Positions 8,195 to 16,153 of a stretch of 64,000 bases of DNA are shown in pieces. The stretch is from contig NZ_CP016170.1 in the NCBI RefSeq assembly GCF_001676705.1, positions 2,046,001-2,110,000 on the forward strand. Direction: 5' to 3'. The position numbers and the translations under genes are program-made. The number at the start of each line of letters is the position of its first letter. Within the stretch, counting starts at the first letter, position 1. The notes under the pieces were generated by a model. It worked only from the letters and a program-made list of their open reading frames with translations, was not told the DNA's origin and did not search any database. Source of the stretch: Bordetella bronchialis. GTDB taxonomy: Bacteria > Pseudomonadota > Gammaproteobacteria > Burkholderiales > Burkholderiaceae_B.

Positions 8195-9041
8195 TCTTCC
8201 CGCCCTCCCCAGCGCTATCCGACATGGCGGCGATAGCCGCGTCCGTGATTTCCTCCAGGCGATCCTCGTCGTCCGTAATCAGGGAGAAATCGTCCGGCCC
8301 CATCGTGCCAACGCTCCACGCTTCCCAGACGCGGAGGCAGTCGTAGGCATCCCCCAGCGCTGCCGCTATGGCATCGCGCACGCGCTCACCCACTTCTGCG
8401 TCCTCCTGCTGCGATGGGTGGGCGCCAGGAGGGGTAGGGAGGGGCATCCAGTGGGTAGGGATGGCTTGCCCGATGCCGTGGCATTCCTCTCGAACTGGAT
8501 CGGCCGGGATCGTTCCGCATTGCCAGTTCGACCACGGGGCATACCAGCGGGCTTTCTCGACTTTGGACCAGGGTGCGCCGAGCCAAAGCAGCACTTCGCT
8601 GCCATCCTTCGGCGCCGTCTCGATAGGCTTCCACCCGGCCGGCTGCTGGGGCTGGCCGAATAGCTCCACAACCGGATACCCAGCTTCCCGCCATGCATCA
8701 GCGATAGCCTTGTCCTCGGTGATGGGAGGGCATACCGACTTGTGCGTGGTCTTCCAGGCGATTGCTTTGGGCTCTTCCCACGCATCGAAGTACCGCCGCA
8801 GATCATCCGCGACTGCCTGCGGATCGCAGATATACCCACCAGGAAGGACGGTGCGGATTAGGTGCTCTACGTCGATCTTGGGCTGCTGGGGCTGGGCGAG
8901 GGCATCCCAAAGCGCGTTCTCGACTGCGCTAGAGGGACGGCAGCCACCGCCATTCCAGTGAATTACGCGCGTGGTTTCGGTGGATTTGATCCAAAAGCCG
9001 AATCGCTCGCGCAGGGCTGCGGTATGGTCTTGGGTGGTCAT
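8187..9041 (-). CDS. DUF551-containing mosaic phage protein
   Basis: 284 residues. A DUF551-like module is clear in the middle: GWKPIETAPKDGSEVLLWLG followed about 50 residues later by THWMPLPTPP. The N-terminal part (ALRERFGFWI and a VENALWDALAQPQQP linker) and the C-terminal acidic helices look like separate exchanged modules joined by QPQQP linkers. DUF551 is common in phage accessory proteins and has no assigned activity. Four-base overlap with the methyltransferase gene upstream. Confidence 0.8.
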   Translation of the reverse strand: MTTQDHTAALRERFGFWIKSTETTRVIHWNGGGCRPSSAVENALWDALAQPQQPKIDVEHLIRTVLPGGYICDPQAVADDLRRYFDAWEEPKAIAWKTTHKSVCPPITEDKAIADAWREAGYPVVELFGQPQQPAGWKPIETAPKDGSEVLLWLGAPWSKVEKARWYAPWSNWQCGTIPADPVREECHGIGQAIPTHWMPLPTPPGAHPSQQEDAEVGERVRDAIAAALGDAYDCLRVWEAWSVGTMGPDDFSLITDDEDRLEEITDAAIAAMSDSAGEGGKNG

Positions 9042-9934
9042 GGTGTCATGCTCGCTTCGATGAAGATTTGCGCCTGGAAGGCGTTGATCGCGTTGCCGTA
9101 GGCGCGCAGTCGTCCCACGCGGCTGGCAGCCCCATGAGCCAGCGGGAATGTGCCGGGTTCAACTGGCCGCCACTTCCCATCTCGGCAGAAGAGCCAGTCA
9201 GCAGCTGACCATGGGCCGTTAACCGGGCCGGCTGCGGTGCCAGTGTCCGCATCGACGATGACCAGTTCGTTTGGCTCGCATCGGCGCTCAAGGCGCCGCC
9301 CGCTTGATTCGGGCCCCCGTTGCTCCCGTCTGTGGCACGCGGCGTGTTCCACCCCGCCAGCTGCTGGCGCGTCTGAGCGCAGAGGGACGCTGTGTGCTGA
9401 TTGAGGCCCGCGCCGTTCGCGTCGGCTGCTTGCGGCGACACCCACCCAGTAGAGCCTGTCTCGGATGTGCGGCGCACCGACGCCCGCAGACGGGAACGGG
9501 ACCGCCCCGACGGCGTAACCCAAGGCTTCCAGGTCATCTTGTACAAGGTCGATCCAAGGGTCTGCGTCCTTGCTCGCAACCTGTTCTCCAAAGACGACTG
9601 CAGGGCGGCGCTGCGCGATGAGGTGGTGCCAGGCCGGCCAGAGGTGCCGCTCGTCATCAAACCCAGCTCCTTTGCCTGCCGCGGAGAAAGGTTGGCACGG
9701 ACAGGAACCGGTCCAAACAGGTCGATCATCGGGCCAGCCGGCGCGGCGAAGGGCGTATGACCAGGCCCCAAGGCCGGCGAAGAAATGGCACTGGGTATAG
9801 CTTCGAAGGTCATCGGGATGGACATCCTCTATGCTGCGTTTGTCGACGTCGCCCGGCGCGATGTGGCCGGCGGCAATGAGGTTGCGGAGCCACTGGGCCG
9901 CGTACGGGTCGATCTCGTTGTAGTAGGCCGCCAC
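9038..9934 (-). CDS. DNA cytosine-5 methyltransferase
   Basis: A 298-residue phage C5 methyltransferase. Motif I is FFAGLGAWS (residues 51-59), motif IV is GSCPCQPFS with catalytic Cys80, motif VI is FGEQV (Glu117), motif VIII is IRDRLYWV (158-164) and the C-terminal motif X is [10 protein letters not shown]. The target-recognition stretch between motif VIII and X is short and Arg/Ala-rich. The start is GTG 9934. It probably protects phage DNA from host restriction; no cognate nuclease is beside it. Another frame on the same strand also looks coding (separate entry). Confidence 0.93.
   Translation of the reverse strand: MAAYYNEIDPYAAQWLRNLIAAGHIAPGDVDKRSIEDVHPDDLRSYTQCHFFAGLGAWSYALRRAGWPDDRPVWTGSCPCQPFSAAGKGAGFDDERHLWPAWHHLIAQRRPAVVFGEQVASKDADPWIDLVQDDLEALGYAVGAVPFPSAGVGAPHIRDRLYWVGVAASSRRERRGPQSAHSVPLRSDAPAAGGVEHAACHRREQRGPESSGRRLERRCEPNELVIVDADTGTAAGPVNGPWSAADWLFCRDGKWRPVEPGTFPLAHGAASRVGRLRAYGNAINAFQAQIFIEASMTP
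9046..9729 (-). CDS. Overlapping second-frame ORF inside the methyltransferase gene
   Basis: Read one frame away from the methyltransferase, this 227-codon frame ([15 protein letters not shown] onward) contains stretches I recognise as recurring phage hypothetical proteins: [49 protein letters not shown] and C-terminal [20 protein letters not shown]. These map onto methyltransferase motifs VI-VIII and X in the other frame. It lies wholly inside that gene and I see no clear ribosome site at 9729. It could be a genuinely dual-coded protein or a conserved by-product of methyltransferase codon use; I cannot decide from one sequence. Confidence 0.4.
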   Translation of the reverse strand: MIDLFGPVPVRANLSPRQAKELGLMTSGTSGRPGTTSSRSAALQSSLENRLRARTQTLGSTLYKMTWKPWVTPSGRSRSRLRASVRRTSETGSTGWVSPQAADANGAGLNQHTASLCAQTRQQLAGWNTPRATDGSNGGPNQAGGALSADASQTNWSSSMRTLAPQPARLTAHGQLLTGSSAEMGSGGQLNPAHSRWLMGLPAAWDDCAPTATRSTPSRRKSSSKRA

Positions 9935-9938
9935 ACCC

Positions 9939-10010
9939 TCAATCCTCCTGCCCCGGGAACGGCAGGTCGCGGCCCGGCTTCTGATGCCGGCGGCGGCTGT
10001 TGCGACTCAT
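9939..10010 (-). CDS. Possible 23-residue basic peptide upstream of methyltransferase
   Basis: ATG 10010 opens a 23-codon frame rich in Arg (MSRNSRRRHQKPGRD) that ends four bases before the methyltransferase GTG. It could be a leader or a remnant: a near-identical start (ATGAGCCGCAACAGC) occurs at 10334 on the other side of the small plus-strand gene. Low confidence. Confidence 0.25.
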   Translation of the reverse strand: MSRNSRRRHQKPGRDLPFPGQED

Positions 10011-10064
10011 CTGTGACAATCGCACGCCACGGGGATACGATTGGTGAAACAGTGGAGCCCTGCC

Positions 10065-10310
10065 ATGAACCACTACGAGATGGAATACCGCGGATACTTC
10101 TTGGAAGTGCGGCTGCATCAGCGCTTGCCGGGCGACGGAGCCCCTGGATGCTGGGCAGAGGTCCGCGTAAGCGTCGGTCCCGCCGGGACGCTGGTCTGCC
10201 AATGGACGACAGTGGACGGCTCCGCAGAAACCTTCGCTTCGGCCGATGATGCGTTGCGGGAAGGGATGATGCGAGGTATCGCCCACGTCGATGCCCTGGT
10301 CGATCGGTAG
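10065..10310 (+). CDS. Small hypothetical protein inserted against the operon
   Basis: 81 residues from ATG 10065 (MNHYEMEYRGYFLEVRL), with GGAG seven bases upstream. It is the only rightward gene in the leftward early operon, so it must have its own promoter. The protein looks like a compact alpha/beta fold with a C-terminal ADDALREGMMRGIAHVDAL helix. It is bracketed by a 15-bp near-perfect direct repeat (9996-10010 and 10320-10334), which suggests a separate insertion. Function unknown. Confidence 0.65.
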   Translation: MNHYEMEYRGYFLEVRLHQRLPGDGAPGCWAEVRVSVGPAGTLVCQWTTVDGSAETFASADDALREGMMRGIAHVDALVDR

Positions 10311-10362
10311 GGGCTTGCCGCTGTTGCGGCTCATGGCCGGGGAGCAGTACGATCGGCGCCGG

Positions 10363-10557
10363 TTAGAACGGCACCCCATCAAATTCCCATTCTTCGCAAC
10401 CGACCACAGCAACATCGGCAGGCGGAACATCTTCAAATCGCTCGCAGTAGGTATTGCGAAAGTGCTGGCAGGTTTTGCAGGAAACATGGATTGCCTCAAG
10501 CCTCGATAACATCTCGCGCAGCGCCGTCACTTGCGTCTGCAGTTGAATTCCATTCAT
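10363..10557 (-). CDS. Small Cys-rich phage protein
   Basis: 64 residues. After a helix (QTQVTALREMLSRLEAI) there is CKTCQHFRNTYCERF and then GCEEWEFD, a Cys pattern suggesting a zinc-binding module. I recognise the C-H-F...C-E-R-F...G-C-E-E-W pattern from small phage proteins of unknown role. It overlaps the gene upstream by 4 bp. Confidence 0.75.
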   Translation of the reverse strand: MNGIQLQTQVTALREMLSRLEAIHVSCKTCQHFRNTYCERFEDVPPADVAVVGCEEWEFDGVPF

Positions 10558-11129
10558 ATGGTCTCGATCGGAAACCTATCGATCGCCTCAATAACGCGGT
10601 CGGTCAATTGGCCCCTGTGAAGCGAGACCAAGCGACGGATTTCTGCTTTTTTCGCTGTCAGATATGCCTTCCTCGCATCTTCGATCGTGCTGAAGAGGCC
10701 CAAGTACTTGAGACGACCAGCAAGGCCGATCTGGGCTTGGATATGTTTGCCCTGGTTGATAACGACCCCAGTCGGCAAGTCAGGGTTTTTGCGCGGAGAG
10801 ACCTTGAATAAGCGATTGAGCTCGGGCGGTAGGAAGCAGCACGTAGACGACGAGTAGGTTTTTGAGCCTGGGCAAAGAACATCTTTATCGATATCCCAGC
10901 CAGCTACCTCATTGGGCACATACCAATCGGCGAACGCTTGGAAGCGCAGGAATTCTGGGGCCACAACTACGTCGCGATACGCAAGATTGCGCGCCTGACC
11001 GGTGTGCGAGCAACACCGATAAAGCATGTTCTTCCACGCCACATAGGGGCGCGTAAGACGGCCGCCCACCTTCGCCGAATGGGGGCCAGGCTCATAGATA
11101 CCAACTCCGAAGACTAGTTTTCCGTACAT
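10554..11129 (-). CDS. HNH/AP2-like homing-endonuclease family protein
   Basis: About 191 residues from ATG 11129 (MYGKLVFGVGIYEPGPH); codons upstream of this belong to the antisense-like shadow of the helicase 3' end. The core (YVAWKNMLYRCC, CAP-less APEFLRFQAFADWYV, DIDKDVLCPGSKTYSSSTCCFLP) matches a widespread phage family related to HNH-type homing endonucleases. The C-terminal LFSTIEDARKAYLTAKKAEI segment looks like the AP2-type DNA-binding part. It overlaps the helicase gene by 16 bp, a position typical of mobile free-standing genes. Confidence 0.72.
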   Translation of the reverse strand: MYGKLVFGVGIYEPGPHSAKVGGRLTRPYVAWKNMLYRCCSHTGQARNLAYRDVVVAPEFLRFQAFADWYVPNEVAGWDIDKDVLCPGSKTYSSSTCCFLPPELNRLFKVSPRKNPDLPTGVVINQGKHIQAQIGLAGRLKYLGLFSTIEDARKAYLTAKKAEIRRLVSLHRGQLTDRVIEAIDRFPIETI

Positions 11130-12763
11130 GCCTCTTTCTCCATCCACTCGTACTGGACAATCTCCGGAAACTTCGCGGTCTCGTTGACGACGATGGCCGA
11201 TGGCCGGCGCAACTCGAAACCGGTATCGATCCACTCGAGTGCTTGGTCGACCGACCCAGGGAGATGGCTGTAGCCGGCGGGTGACCGGTCGGAGAACCAG
11301 GACCGGGCCTTGGCGAGCGCGTAACCGGAGTGAGACAGGCACACCCATTCGCGCGCCACGCAGCGGTAACCGGCCCAATACTCCACGCGCAGGGACGGCG
11401 GCGAGCCGGCCTTCTCATGCTTGGCGTACTCGACGCGATCGATTTCGTAGCGGTTGATCTTCTGCTTGACCTGGCTTGCCAGCACCGCGGCGTCGCTGAC
11501 CTTCCGCGCGGATGGCGCTTCTTCCTCGCGCATGACAAAGCCGCATTCCGGGCACACCAGCAAGCTGGCGGGCCGTACCTGGGCGCCGCAGTCGTCGCAG
11601 ACAGCGAAGGGCGCCGTGCCGGGCTGGCTGGATCGCCTGGCGCGCCCACGGATCTCGTCGATGGGGCCCAGGCGGGCAGTCGTGTCCGAGAAGTCCAGCC
11701 ATAGGCAGTCAGTCTTGCCGGGCGCGATGCGCAGGCCGCGGCCGGCGCCCTGGACGTACAGGACGGGCGACTTGGTCGGCCGCAGCCACAGGATGCAGTC
11801 CACGTCCGGCACATCAAAGCCGGTCGCCAGAGCGAGGACTGTCACCAGGCACCGAATCTTGCCGGCACGGAATTGGCCGATCAGGCTTTCGCGCACCGCC
11901 TTGGGCGTATCGCCGGTGACAACCTGCGTGACGACGCCCAGACCGTTCAGCGCGCGCGCCAGCTTTTCTGCGTTGGCGACTGTCGGGCAAAAGGCGATCC
12001 ACTTCTTCCTGTCCACGGCAATCCGTACCGACTGGCGTGCAGCGGACTCGATGTAAGCGTCCACCACCTCCGACAGCTGGTGCAGGTCGTAATCGCCGGT
12101 GGCCTTGGAGACTTCCACGCCACTGGCATCGATCTGTTCCAGGACGTCCACCGGGCGAACCAGGGGTGACAGGTAACCTTCGTCCAACAGCTGGCGCAGC
12201 CGAACCTCGGTGGCGATGCCGGTGAAAAGCGGCGCCTTACCGTCGGTGAGCCAGATACCGTTGCCGCGGAACGGCGTGGCTGTGAGGCCCGCCGTCCGGA
12301 ATTGGCAGTAGCGCGCCAGGTCAGTCAGGAAGGCGCGGTACTGGCCGGCGCCATCAGGAGAGATCAGGTGGCATTCGTCCACCAGGACGCAGCAGATATT
12401 GCCCAGAACGTGCGCATTCTTGGCCACCGTACCGATGGTGGCGACGATGACGTCGGCGGTCGGGTCTTTCTTGCCAACGCTGGCGCTGTAATAGCCAATC
12501 CGCAGATGCGCGGGGAGGACCGTGGCGAGCTTCTCGGCGTTCTGCTCGGCCAGTTCCTTGGACGGCACGATGACGAGCGTCCGCGGGTGGTATTCCGGCC
12601 AGAGCGCGAAGAGCTGGCGGACCAGGTCGGCGATGATGACCGACTTGCCGGCGCCAGTGGGCAGCACGGCAATCGGGATCTGGTCGAGGCCCGGGTGAGT
12701 GTCCCACCAGGCCAGCAATTCCTCGATGGCGGTGGATTGATAGTTGCGAAGGGCGAAGGTCAC
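11114..12763 (-). CDS. DEAD/DEAH-family SF2 helicase
   Basis: A 549-residue helicase. The Q/motif I region is LPTGAGKS (residues 34-41), motif II is DECH (129-132), motif III is TATPF, and the C-terminal helicase domain ends in QGAGRGLR (motif VI). After the helicase core a four-Cys zinc finger (CDDCG...CPECG, near residues 388-405) and an accessory domain follow. It resembles the phage relatives of UvrB/RecQ-side SF2 enzymes and is grouped with nuclease and annealing genes, so a part in phage recombination or replication is likely. Confidence 0.93.
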   Translation of the reverse strand: MTFALRNYQSTAIEELLAWWDTHPGLDQIPIAVLPTGAGKSVIIADLVRQLFALWPEYHPRTLVIVPSKELAEQNAEKLATVLPAHLRIGYYSASVGKKDPTADVIVATIGTVAKNAHVLGNICCVLVDECHLISPDGAGQYRAFLTDLARYCQFRTAGLTATPFRGNGIWLTDGKAPLFTGIATEVRLRQLLDEGYLSPLVRPVDVLEQIDASGVEVSKATGDYDLHQLSEVVDAYIESAARQSVRIAVDRKKWIAFCPTVANAEKLARALNGLGVVTQVVTGDTPKAVRESLIGQFRAGKIRCLVTVLALATGFDVPDVDCILWLRPTKSPVLYVQGAGRGLRIAPGKTDCLWLDFSDTTARLGPIDEIRGRARRSSQPGTAPFAVCDDCGAQVRPASLLVCPECGFVMREEEAPSARKVSDAAVLASQVKQKINRYEIDRVEYAKHEKAGSPPSLRVEYWAGYRCVAREWVCLSHSGYALAKARSWFSDRSPAGYSHLPGSVDQALEWIDTGFELRRPSAIVVNETAKFPEIVQYEWMEKEACTEN

Positions 12764-13812
12764 GCGACAACCCTCCCGCCGAACGCATCGCGCAGCGTGT
12801 GCAGCGTTTCGTCGGCGTCATCCAGCGCGCCGATATCCTGGGCGGCGTGGATCTCCAGGCTGCTGAATCCGGCAGGCGGCGTTCCATTGGTGAAGGTGGC
12901 TCCAGTCTTCCGATTGCGGTAACGGATCCAGTTCTCTTCCTCGCTGGCGTCGACCTGCTCGCCTACGCGTTCCAGCAAGATTGGGATGAAACGGTGCGCC
13001 TGGCAGGCCTGCTTCTGCGCTGGGATATCCAACGTCCGACCGTGGCGCTCACACTGCCAGCTACCATCGCGCGCCGGCGTCACATGTGCGCAGGTACGGC
13101 AGTTAGGTTCGGCGATCTGTGCGCCGTGGCAAATCTCGTGGTGGTCGCACATCTTGCACTGGTACCAAGACGGATCCTCGCTGATGCGCGCGGGCGGATT
13201 GGCGGCGAAGATGATGGATTCTGCGCGATCGACTAGCCGCTTGAACTTCTCCTGGGAAAACTCGACGCGCTCGGTGTAGATCTCGTCGGTGTCTTTGTTC
13301 ACGGCGAAGTACAAGGCCCGTTCCATGCCGGTCAGGCCCATGTATGTCATCATCTGCGCGTAGTGCATGGGTTTGGACTTCTCCACGCCGTTGTTTTTCA
13401 GGTCCGCGAAGGACTTCTCGTTGTGGGTCTTGAACTCGCCGACGTGCCAGGTGGCGGGCGATTCAGGAAGCCCCAGAATGGCCGCGTCCAGGCTGCCGGA
13501 GAAATGGCCACCGAAGACTTCGACGCGAAACTGCCGGCCGTCCGGCTCGGCATCGTGGACTTCGCAGCCGATCGCGCGCAGCTCGGCCACAATCCGCGTC
13601 TCTTCCCGCTTACCGGTGTCGAAGAGGCGCAGCATCCGGCCGGTGAACTTCTTGCCGTAGGCCCACCGGAACGTGAGCCAGAGATGGCGCGCACAAGGGT
13701 GGCCGATCAGGCTGGCCCCCAAGTGCGGCCGATGGCCATCGTCGGCATTGCGCTCGTACCAGGCATAGATTGCCTGAGCCGTGCGAAAGCGAGGATCCTC
13801 GATGGCCGCCAT
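12760..13812 (-). CDS. PD-(D/E)XK (RecB/Cas4-like) exonuclease
   Basis: About 350 residues from ATG 13812. The nuclease core is visible: LIGHPCARHLWLTFRW, the acidic FSGSLDAAI segment and the GEFKTHNEKSF E-x-K motif. Further on are CKMCDHHEICHG and CRTCAHVTPARDGSWQC, Cys clusters that could hold zinc or an iron-sulphur centre as in Cas4-like nucleases. Placed between a helicase and DUF669/ATPase genes, it probably provides the 5'-3' end processing for phage recombination. Four-base overlap with the helicase start. Confidence 0.88.
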   Translation of the reverse strand: MAAIEDPRFRTAQAIYAWYERNADDGHRPHLGASLIGHPCARHLWLTFRWAYGKKFTGRMLRLFDTGKREETRIVAELRAIGCEVHDAEPDGRQFRVEVFGGHFSGSLDAAILGLPESPATWHVGEFKTHNEKSFADLKNNGVEKSKPMHYAQMMTYMGLTGMERALYFAVNKDTDEIYTERVEFSQEKFKRLVDRAESIIFAANPPARISEDPSWYQCKMCDHHEICHGAQIAEPNCRTCAHVTPARDGSWQCERHGRTLDIPAQKQACQAHRFIPILLERVGEQVDASEEENWIRYRNRKTGATFTNGTPPAGFSSLEIHAAQDIGALDDADETLHTLRDAFGGRVVA

Positions 13813-13814
13813 GA

Positions 13815-14291
13815 TTACGCCCGCTTCCAGGGGGCGGTACGGGCTGGCGTTTGCTGGGCGGCGATGACGGCGCCCGGTACGGCGGCCGGGGTGGCGTTGC
13901 CGGCCAGCGCTTCGAAGCCCGTCACCTCGTTCCGAGGGTCGTAACCTTCCTGCGTACGCACCTTGACCCGCATGCGGATCGGCTTGTTGTGCAGCTGGCT
14001 GGAGTCCTGCAGCTTGATGACGCCGGTGGCGTGGCACAGCGCGGACAGCTGCGCCTGGGCGATTTCCTGCGCCTGCGCGTTCTCGTGCTGCACATTCAGA
14101 TTGCCGAAGACCTTGCGACCCTTGTATTCGCCATCCAGCACTTCGAAGGTGAGCGACAAGCCCATGCCCTTGCCGGACTTCAGGGGTTTCAGGTCGCTGT
14201 CGACGATCTGTGCCGGATAGACGCCGGCCGGGATAGGGGAGAAGGACTGTTGAGGGGCGACCGTGGTCGCGTCGAATTGAAGGGATGCCAT
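13815..14291 (-). CDS. DUF669 protein, probable ssDNA-binding role
   Basis: 158 residues. The first part (FDATTVAPQQSFSPIPAGVYPAQIVDSD) and the following GLSLTFEVLDGEYKGRKVFGNLNVQHEN are characteristic of DUF669, a phage family regularly found beside Sak4-type ATPases and nucleases. A single-stranded DNA binding function is widely inferred for this neighbourhood. The C-terminal tail is Ala/Pro-rich. It ends two bases before the nuclease ATG. Confidence 0.88.
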   Translation of the reverse strand: MASLQFDATTVAPQQSFSPIPAGVYPAQIVDSDLKPLKSGKGMGLSLTFEVLDGEYKGRKVFGNLNVQHENAQAQEIAQAQLSALCHATGVIKLQDSSQLHNKPIRMRVKVRTQEGYDPRNEVTGFEALAGNATPAAVPGAVIAAQQTPARTAPWKRA

Positions 14292-14306
14292 GTTGGCTCC
14301 TTGGGG

Positions 14307-15116
14307 TTAGGCGGCTTGCGCCGCGGGTTCGGTGGATTCGGTCTGGCCGGCGGGCGCTCGGCCCGTCGCGCGCGCCATCAGCTCGGCATGGAACTCCGGC
14401 CAGGACAGCGGCAGCTTCTCAGGCATCTGGTAGCGGTTCTTGGCGATGAAGGCCGGCTTTTCGATCAGATGCAGCCAGCGCTGCCCGCTGCCGGTGGCGA
14501 TGTTGCGGGCGCCCTTCAATGACTTCGGATCGCCGTCTTTGCTCAGGAACACTTCGGGCGCCGCGTACCCGATGATGTCGGCGCGTTCGTACACCAATTG
14601 GAACGCGCGTTTGTGCAGCTTGATCTGCGTGCGGTCGTAAGCGGCCATCTCCGGCGGCTCGTGACGCACGATGTCGCTGTGGGCGATCAGGATGGAGCCG
14701 ACCTTCTTTTCGGCCGCCAGGTAGGCCAGGGCGTCCAGCATCTCGCGCCAGCGGTCCAGGGCCATGACGTAGCCTTTGCCATAGCCTAGGTCCTCCACGC
14801 TTTTCTTGCCTTCGTCCTTGGCGACGGCGTCCCAGATCAATGGCTCCAGCGCGGACAGGGAGTCCAGCACGAGCCAGCGGAAGTCGTGTTCCTCCGCGGC
14901 CAGGGCGCCGATGGCCTCCATGACCTCACCGAAGCTGGTTGCGATCGGGAAGGCGGTGGCCTCCAGGTTGCCCAGTCCATCCTCGGTCCGGATGAAGACA
15001 CAGTTATCCGCCGAAGCGGCGAAAGTCGTCTTGCCGATGCCAGGACCGCCATGGACGCAAATGATGGGCGGGCGGTCGTTCGCGACGCGCTTGAGCGACG
15101 ATAGGTTGATGGCCAT
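14307..15116 (-). CDS. RecA-like ATPase, Sak4-type annealing protein
   Basis: 269 residues with Walker A GGPGIGKTT (23-31) and a Walker B-like LVLDSLSAL segment near residue 87. The small single-domain RecA-like architecture next to DUF669 and an exonuclease is that of phage Sak4 ssDNA-annealing proteins. The tail after residue 240 is low complexity. Part of the leftward recombination module; it would promote strand annealing for recombination-dependent replication. Confidence 0.87.
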   Translation of the reverse strand: MAINLSSLKRVANDRPPIICVHGGPGIGKTTFAASADNCVFIRTEDGLGNLEATAFPIATSFGEVMEAIGALAAEEHDFRWLVLDSLSALEPLIWDAVAKDEGKKSVEDLGYGKGYVMALDRWREMLDALAYLAAEKKVGSILIAHSDIVRHEPPEMAAYDRTQIKLHKRAFQLVYERADIIGYAAPEVFLSKDGDPKSLKGARNIATGSGQRWLHLIEKPAFIAKNRYQMPEKLPLSWPEFHAELMARATGRAPAGQTESTEPAAQAA

Positions 15117-15117
15117 G

Positions 15118-15492
15118 TCAGGCTTCCTTGATGGAGAGGGCGGTTTTCGCCGGGGTGACAGTGATGGCGGGGGCGATCAACGCCCAGGTGCCAGGCTCGT
15201 TGGCCCGGAGATACTTCGCGCCGGTTTCGTCCAGCTTCGTTTCGGTCTTGAGCGGGCGCAGGTTCTCGGGGACCTTGTCGCACAGCGCGATCAGCTGGGG
15301 CACGTCGGCTTTGTAGGAAAGCTTCCCGGTGATGGTGACCTTGAAGCCTTCCACGTCATGGGTCTGGCTGCCTTCCTGCTTGGCGCCGAGGACGTTGATG
15401 ATCTGGGCCTCGATGCTCTGGCGATTCGCGGCAGCTTTGGCTTCTTCGGCCTTGGCGGTGAGCCAGGCACGTGCGAGTTCAGCGGTGGTCAT
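15118..15492 (-). CDS. Hypothetical phage protein (DUF7173-like)
   Basis: 124 residues: a helical start (LARAWLTAKAEEAKAAANRQ) and then a beta-rich domain (GFKVTITGKLSYKADV, LKTETKLDETGAKYLRA). It is always seen by me just upstream of Sak4-type ATPases in such operons and resembles the family listed as DUF7173; function unknown. It ends one base before the ATPase ATG. Confidence 0.75.
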   Translation of the reverse strand: MTTAELARAWLTAKAEEAKAAANRQSIEAQIINVLGAKQEGSQTHDVEGFKVTITGKLSYKADVPQLIALCDKVPENLRPLKTETKLDETGAKYLRANEPGTWALIAPAITVTPAKTALSIKEA

Positions 15493-15495
15493 GGA

Positions 15496-15633
15496 TTACC
15501 TTTGGGCGGTTTTGGCGTGTTCGGCGTCGTACCGGTCCAGCGACGGGCCGAGGACGGCCAGGGCGAAGACGATGGCCGCGGCGTAGAGGAGGGTTTCGCC
15601 GTGGATACGGAGGAAGCGGAATGCAGCCTTCAT
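15496..15633 (-). CDS. 45-residue membrane peptide
   Basis: ATG 15633 is preceded by GGAG with a six-base spacer. The product has a basic N-terminus (MKAAFRFLRIHGE) followed by one hydrophobic helix (TLLYAAAIVFALAVLG) and a polar tail. Its start overlaps the preceding stop as ATGA. It is too short for many gene finders. Function unknown; see the cluster of tiny membrane genes here. Confidence 0.65.
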   Translation of the reverse strand: MKAAFRFLRIHGETLLYAAAIVFALAVLGPSLDRYDAEHAKTAQR

Positions 15634-15734
15634 TGCGGGCTCCACGGATCGATGTCACGGTGCAGGCGGGCCAGACGGTCGCCAAGGCGCGCGAGGGCGT
15701 AGACAGCTAGGACGGAGAGGAGGGCGGCGGACAT
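15630..15734 (-). CDS. 34-residue membrane peptide
   Basis: ATG 15734, one base after the preceding stop codon. The product has one short hydrophobic stretch (SAALLSVLAVYALARLG) and a basic/polar tail, and its stop overlaps the next start as ATGA, a pattern of translational coupling. No strong ribosome site of its own. Function unknown. Confidence 0.55.
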   Translation of the reverse strand: MSAALLSVLAVYALARLGDRLARLHRDIDPWSPQ

Positions 15735-15735
15735 T

Positions 15736-16041
15736 TCAGTTACGGCCTTCGCCATCGGCTACGTGCTGCGCCATCGACTTCGCCTCGGCAGCCATCGGGA
15801 TGTAGTGGGCAGCAGCGCGGGCGAGGTCGGGCGGGGTGTGGGCCAGCCGGAAGTGGTCGAAGGTGGCGTAGGTTTCGTACTGGCTCTGCCGGCGGCCGTC
15901 GAAGAACTGGCCTACGTTTACGCCGCTGTCTTTGAAGTGGACCAGCACGTGACTGTTGATCGCCTTGAACGTCACGACGCCCGTACCGCCGGCGTCCATC
16001 ACTGCCAGCACGACGGCGGCTTGTTGGTTGGTGAGAATCAC
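15736..16041 (-). CDS. Hypothetical phage protein
   Basis: 101 residues from GTG 16041, chosen because AAGGAG lies upstream with a seven-base spacer. The sequence starts VILTNQQAAVVLAVMDAGG and continues with FFDGRRQSQYETYATFDHF and a C-terminal helix. The longer frame upstream is an artefact of GC-rich sequence. No known domain; part of the pL operon. Confidence 0.68.
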   Translation of the reverse strand: MILTNQQAAVVLAVMDAGGTGVVTFKAINSHVLVHFKDSGVNVGQFFDGRRQSQYETYATFDHFRLAHTPPDLARAAAHYIPMAAEAKSMAQHVADGEGRN

Positions 16042-16058
16042 TTGGGGGCTCCTTTCCG

Positions 16059-16148
16059 CTACCCGCCGAGCACGGCCAGACCGATCACAAACAACACGGC
16101 CAGCGGGATCAGCCAGTAGCGGAGGTTGGCGAGGAGGGCGGGGGACAT
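16059..16148 (-). CDS. 29-residue membrane peptide
   Basis: ATG 16148 lies five bases after the upstream stop. The product is mostly one hydrophobic helix (YWLIPLAVLFVIGLAVLGG). The upstream ribosome site is weak, so expression would depend on coupling. Function unknown. Confidence 0.45.
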   Translation of the reverse strand: MSPALLANLRYWLIPLAVLFVIGLAVLGG

Positions 16149-16153
16149 GGCGA

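Noticed and set aside
9939..10499. 186-codon leftward frame across the small plus-strand gene
   Set aside because: It runs antisense over a gene with a good ribosome site and has random composition. Only its last 23 codons were kept as a weak candidate.
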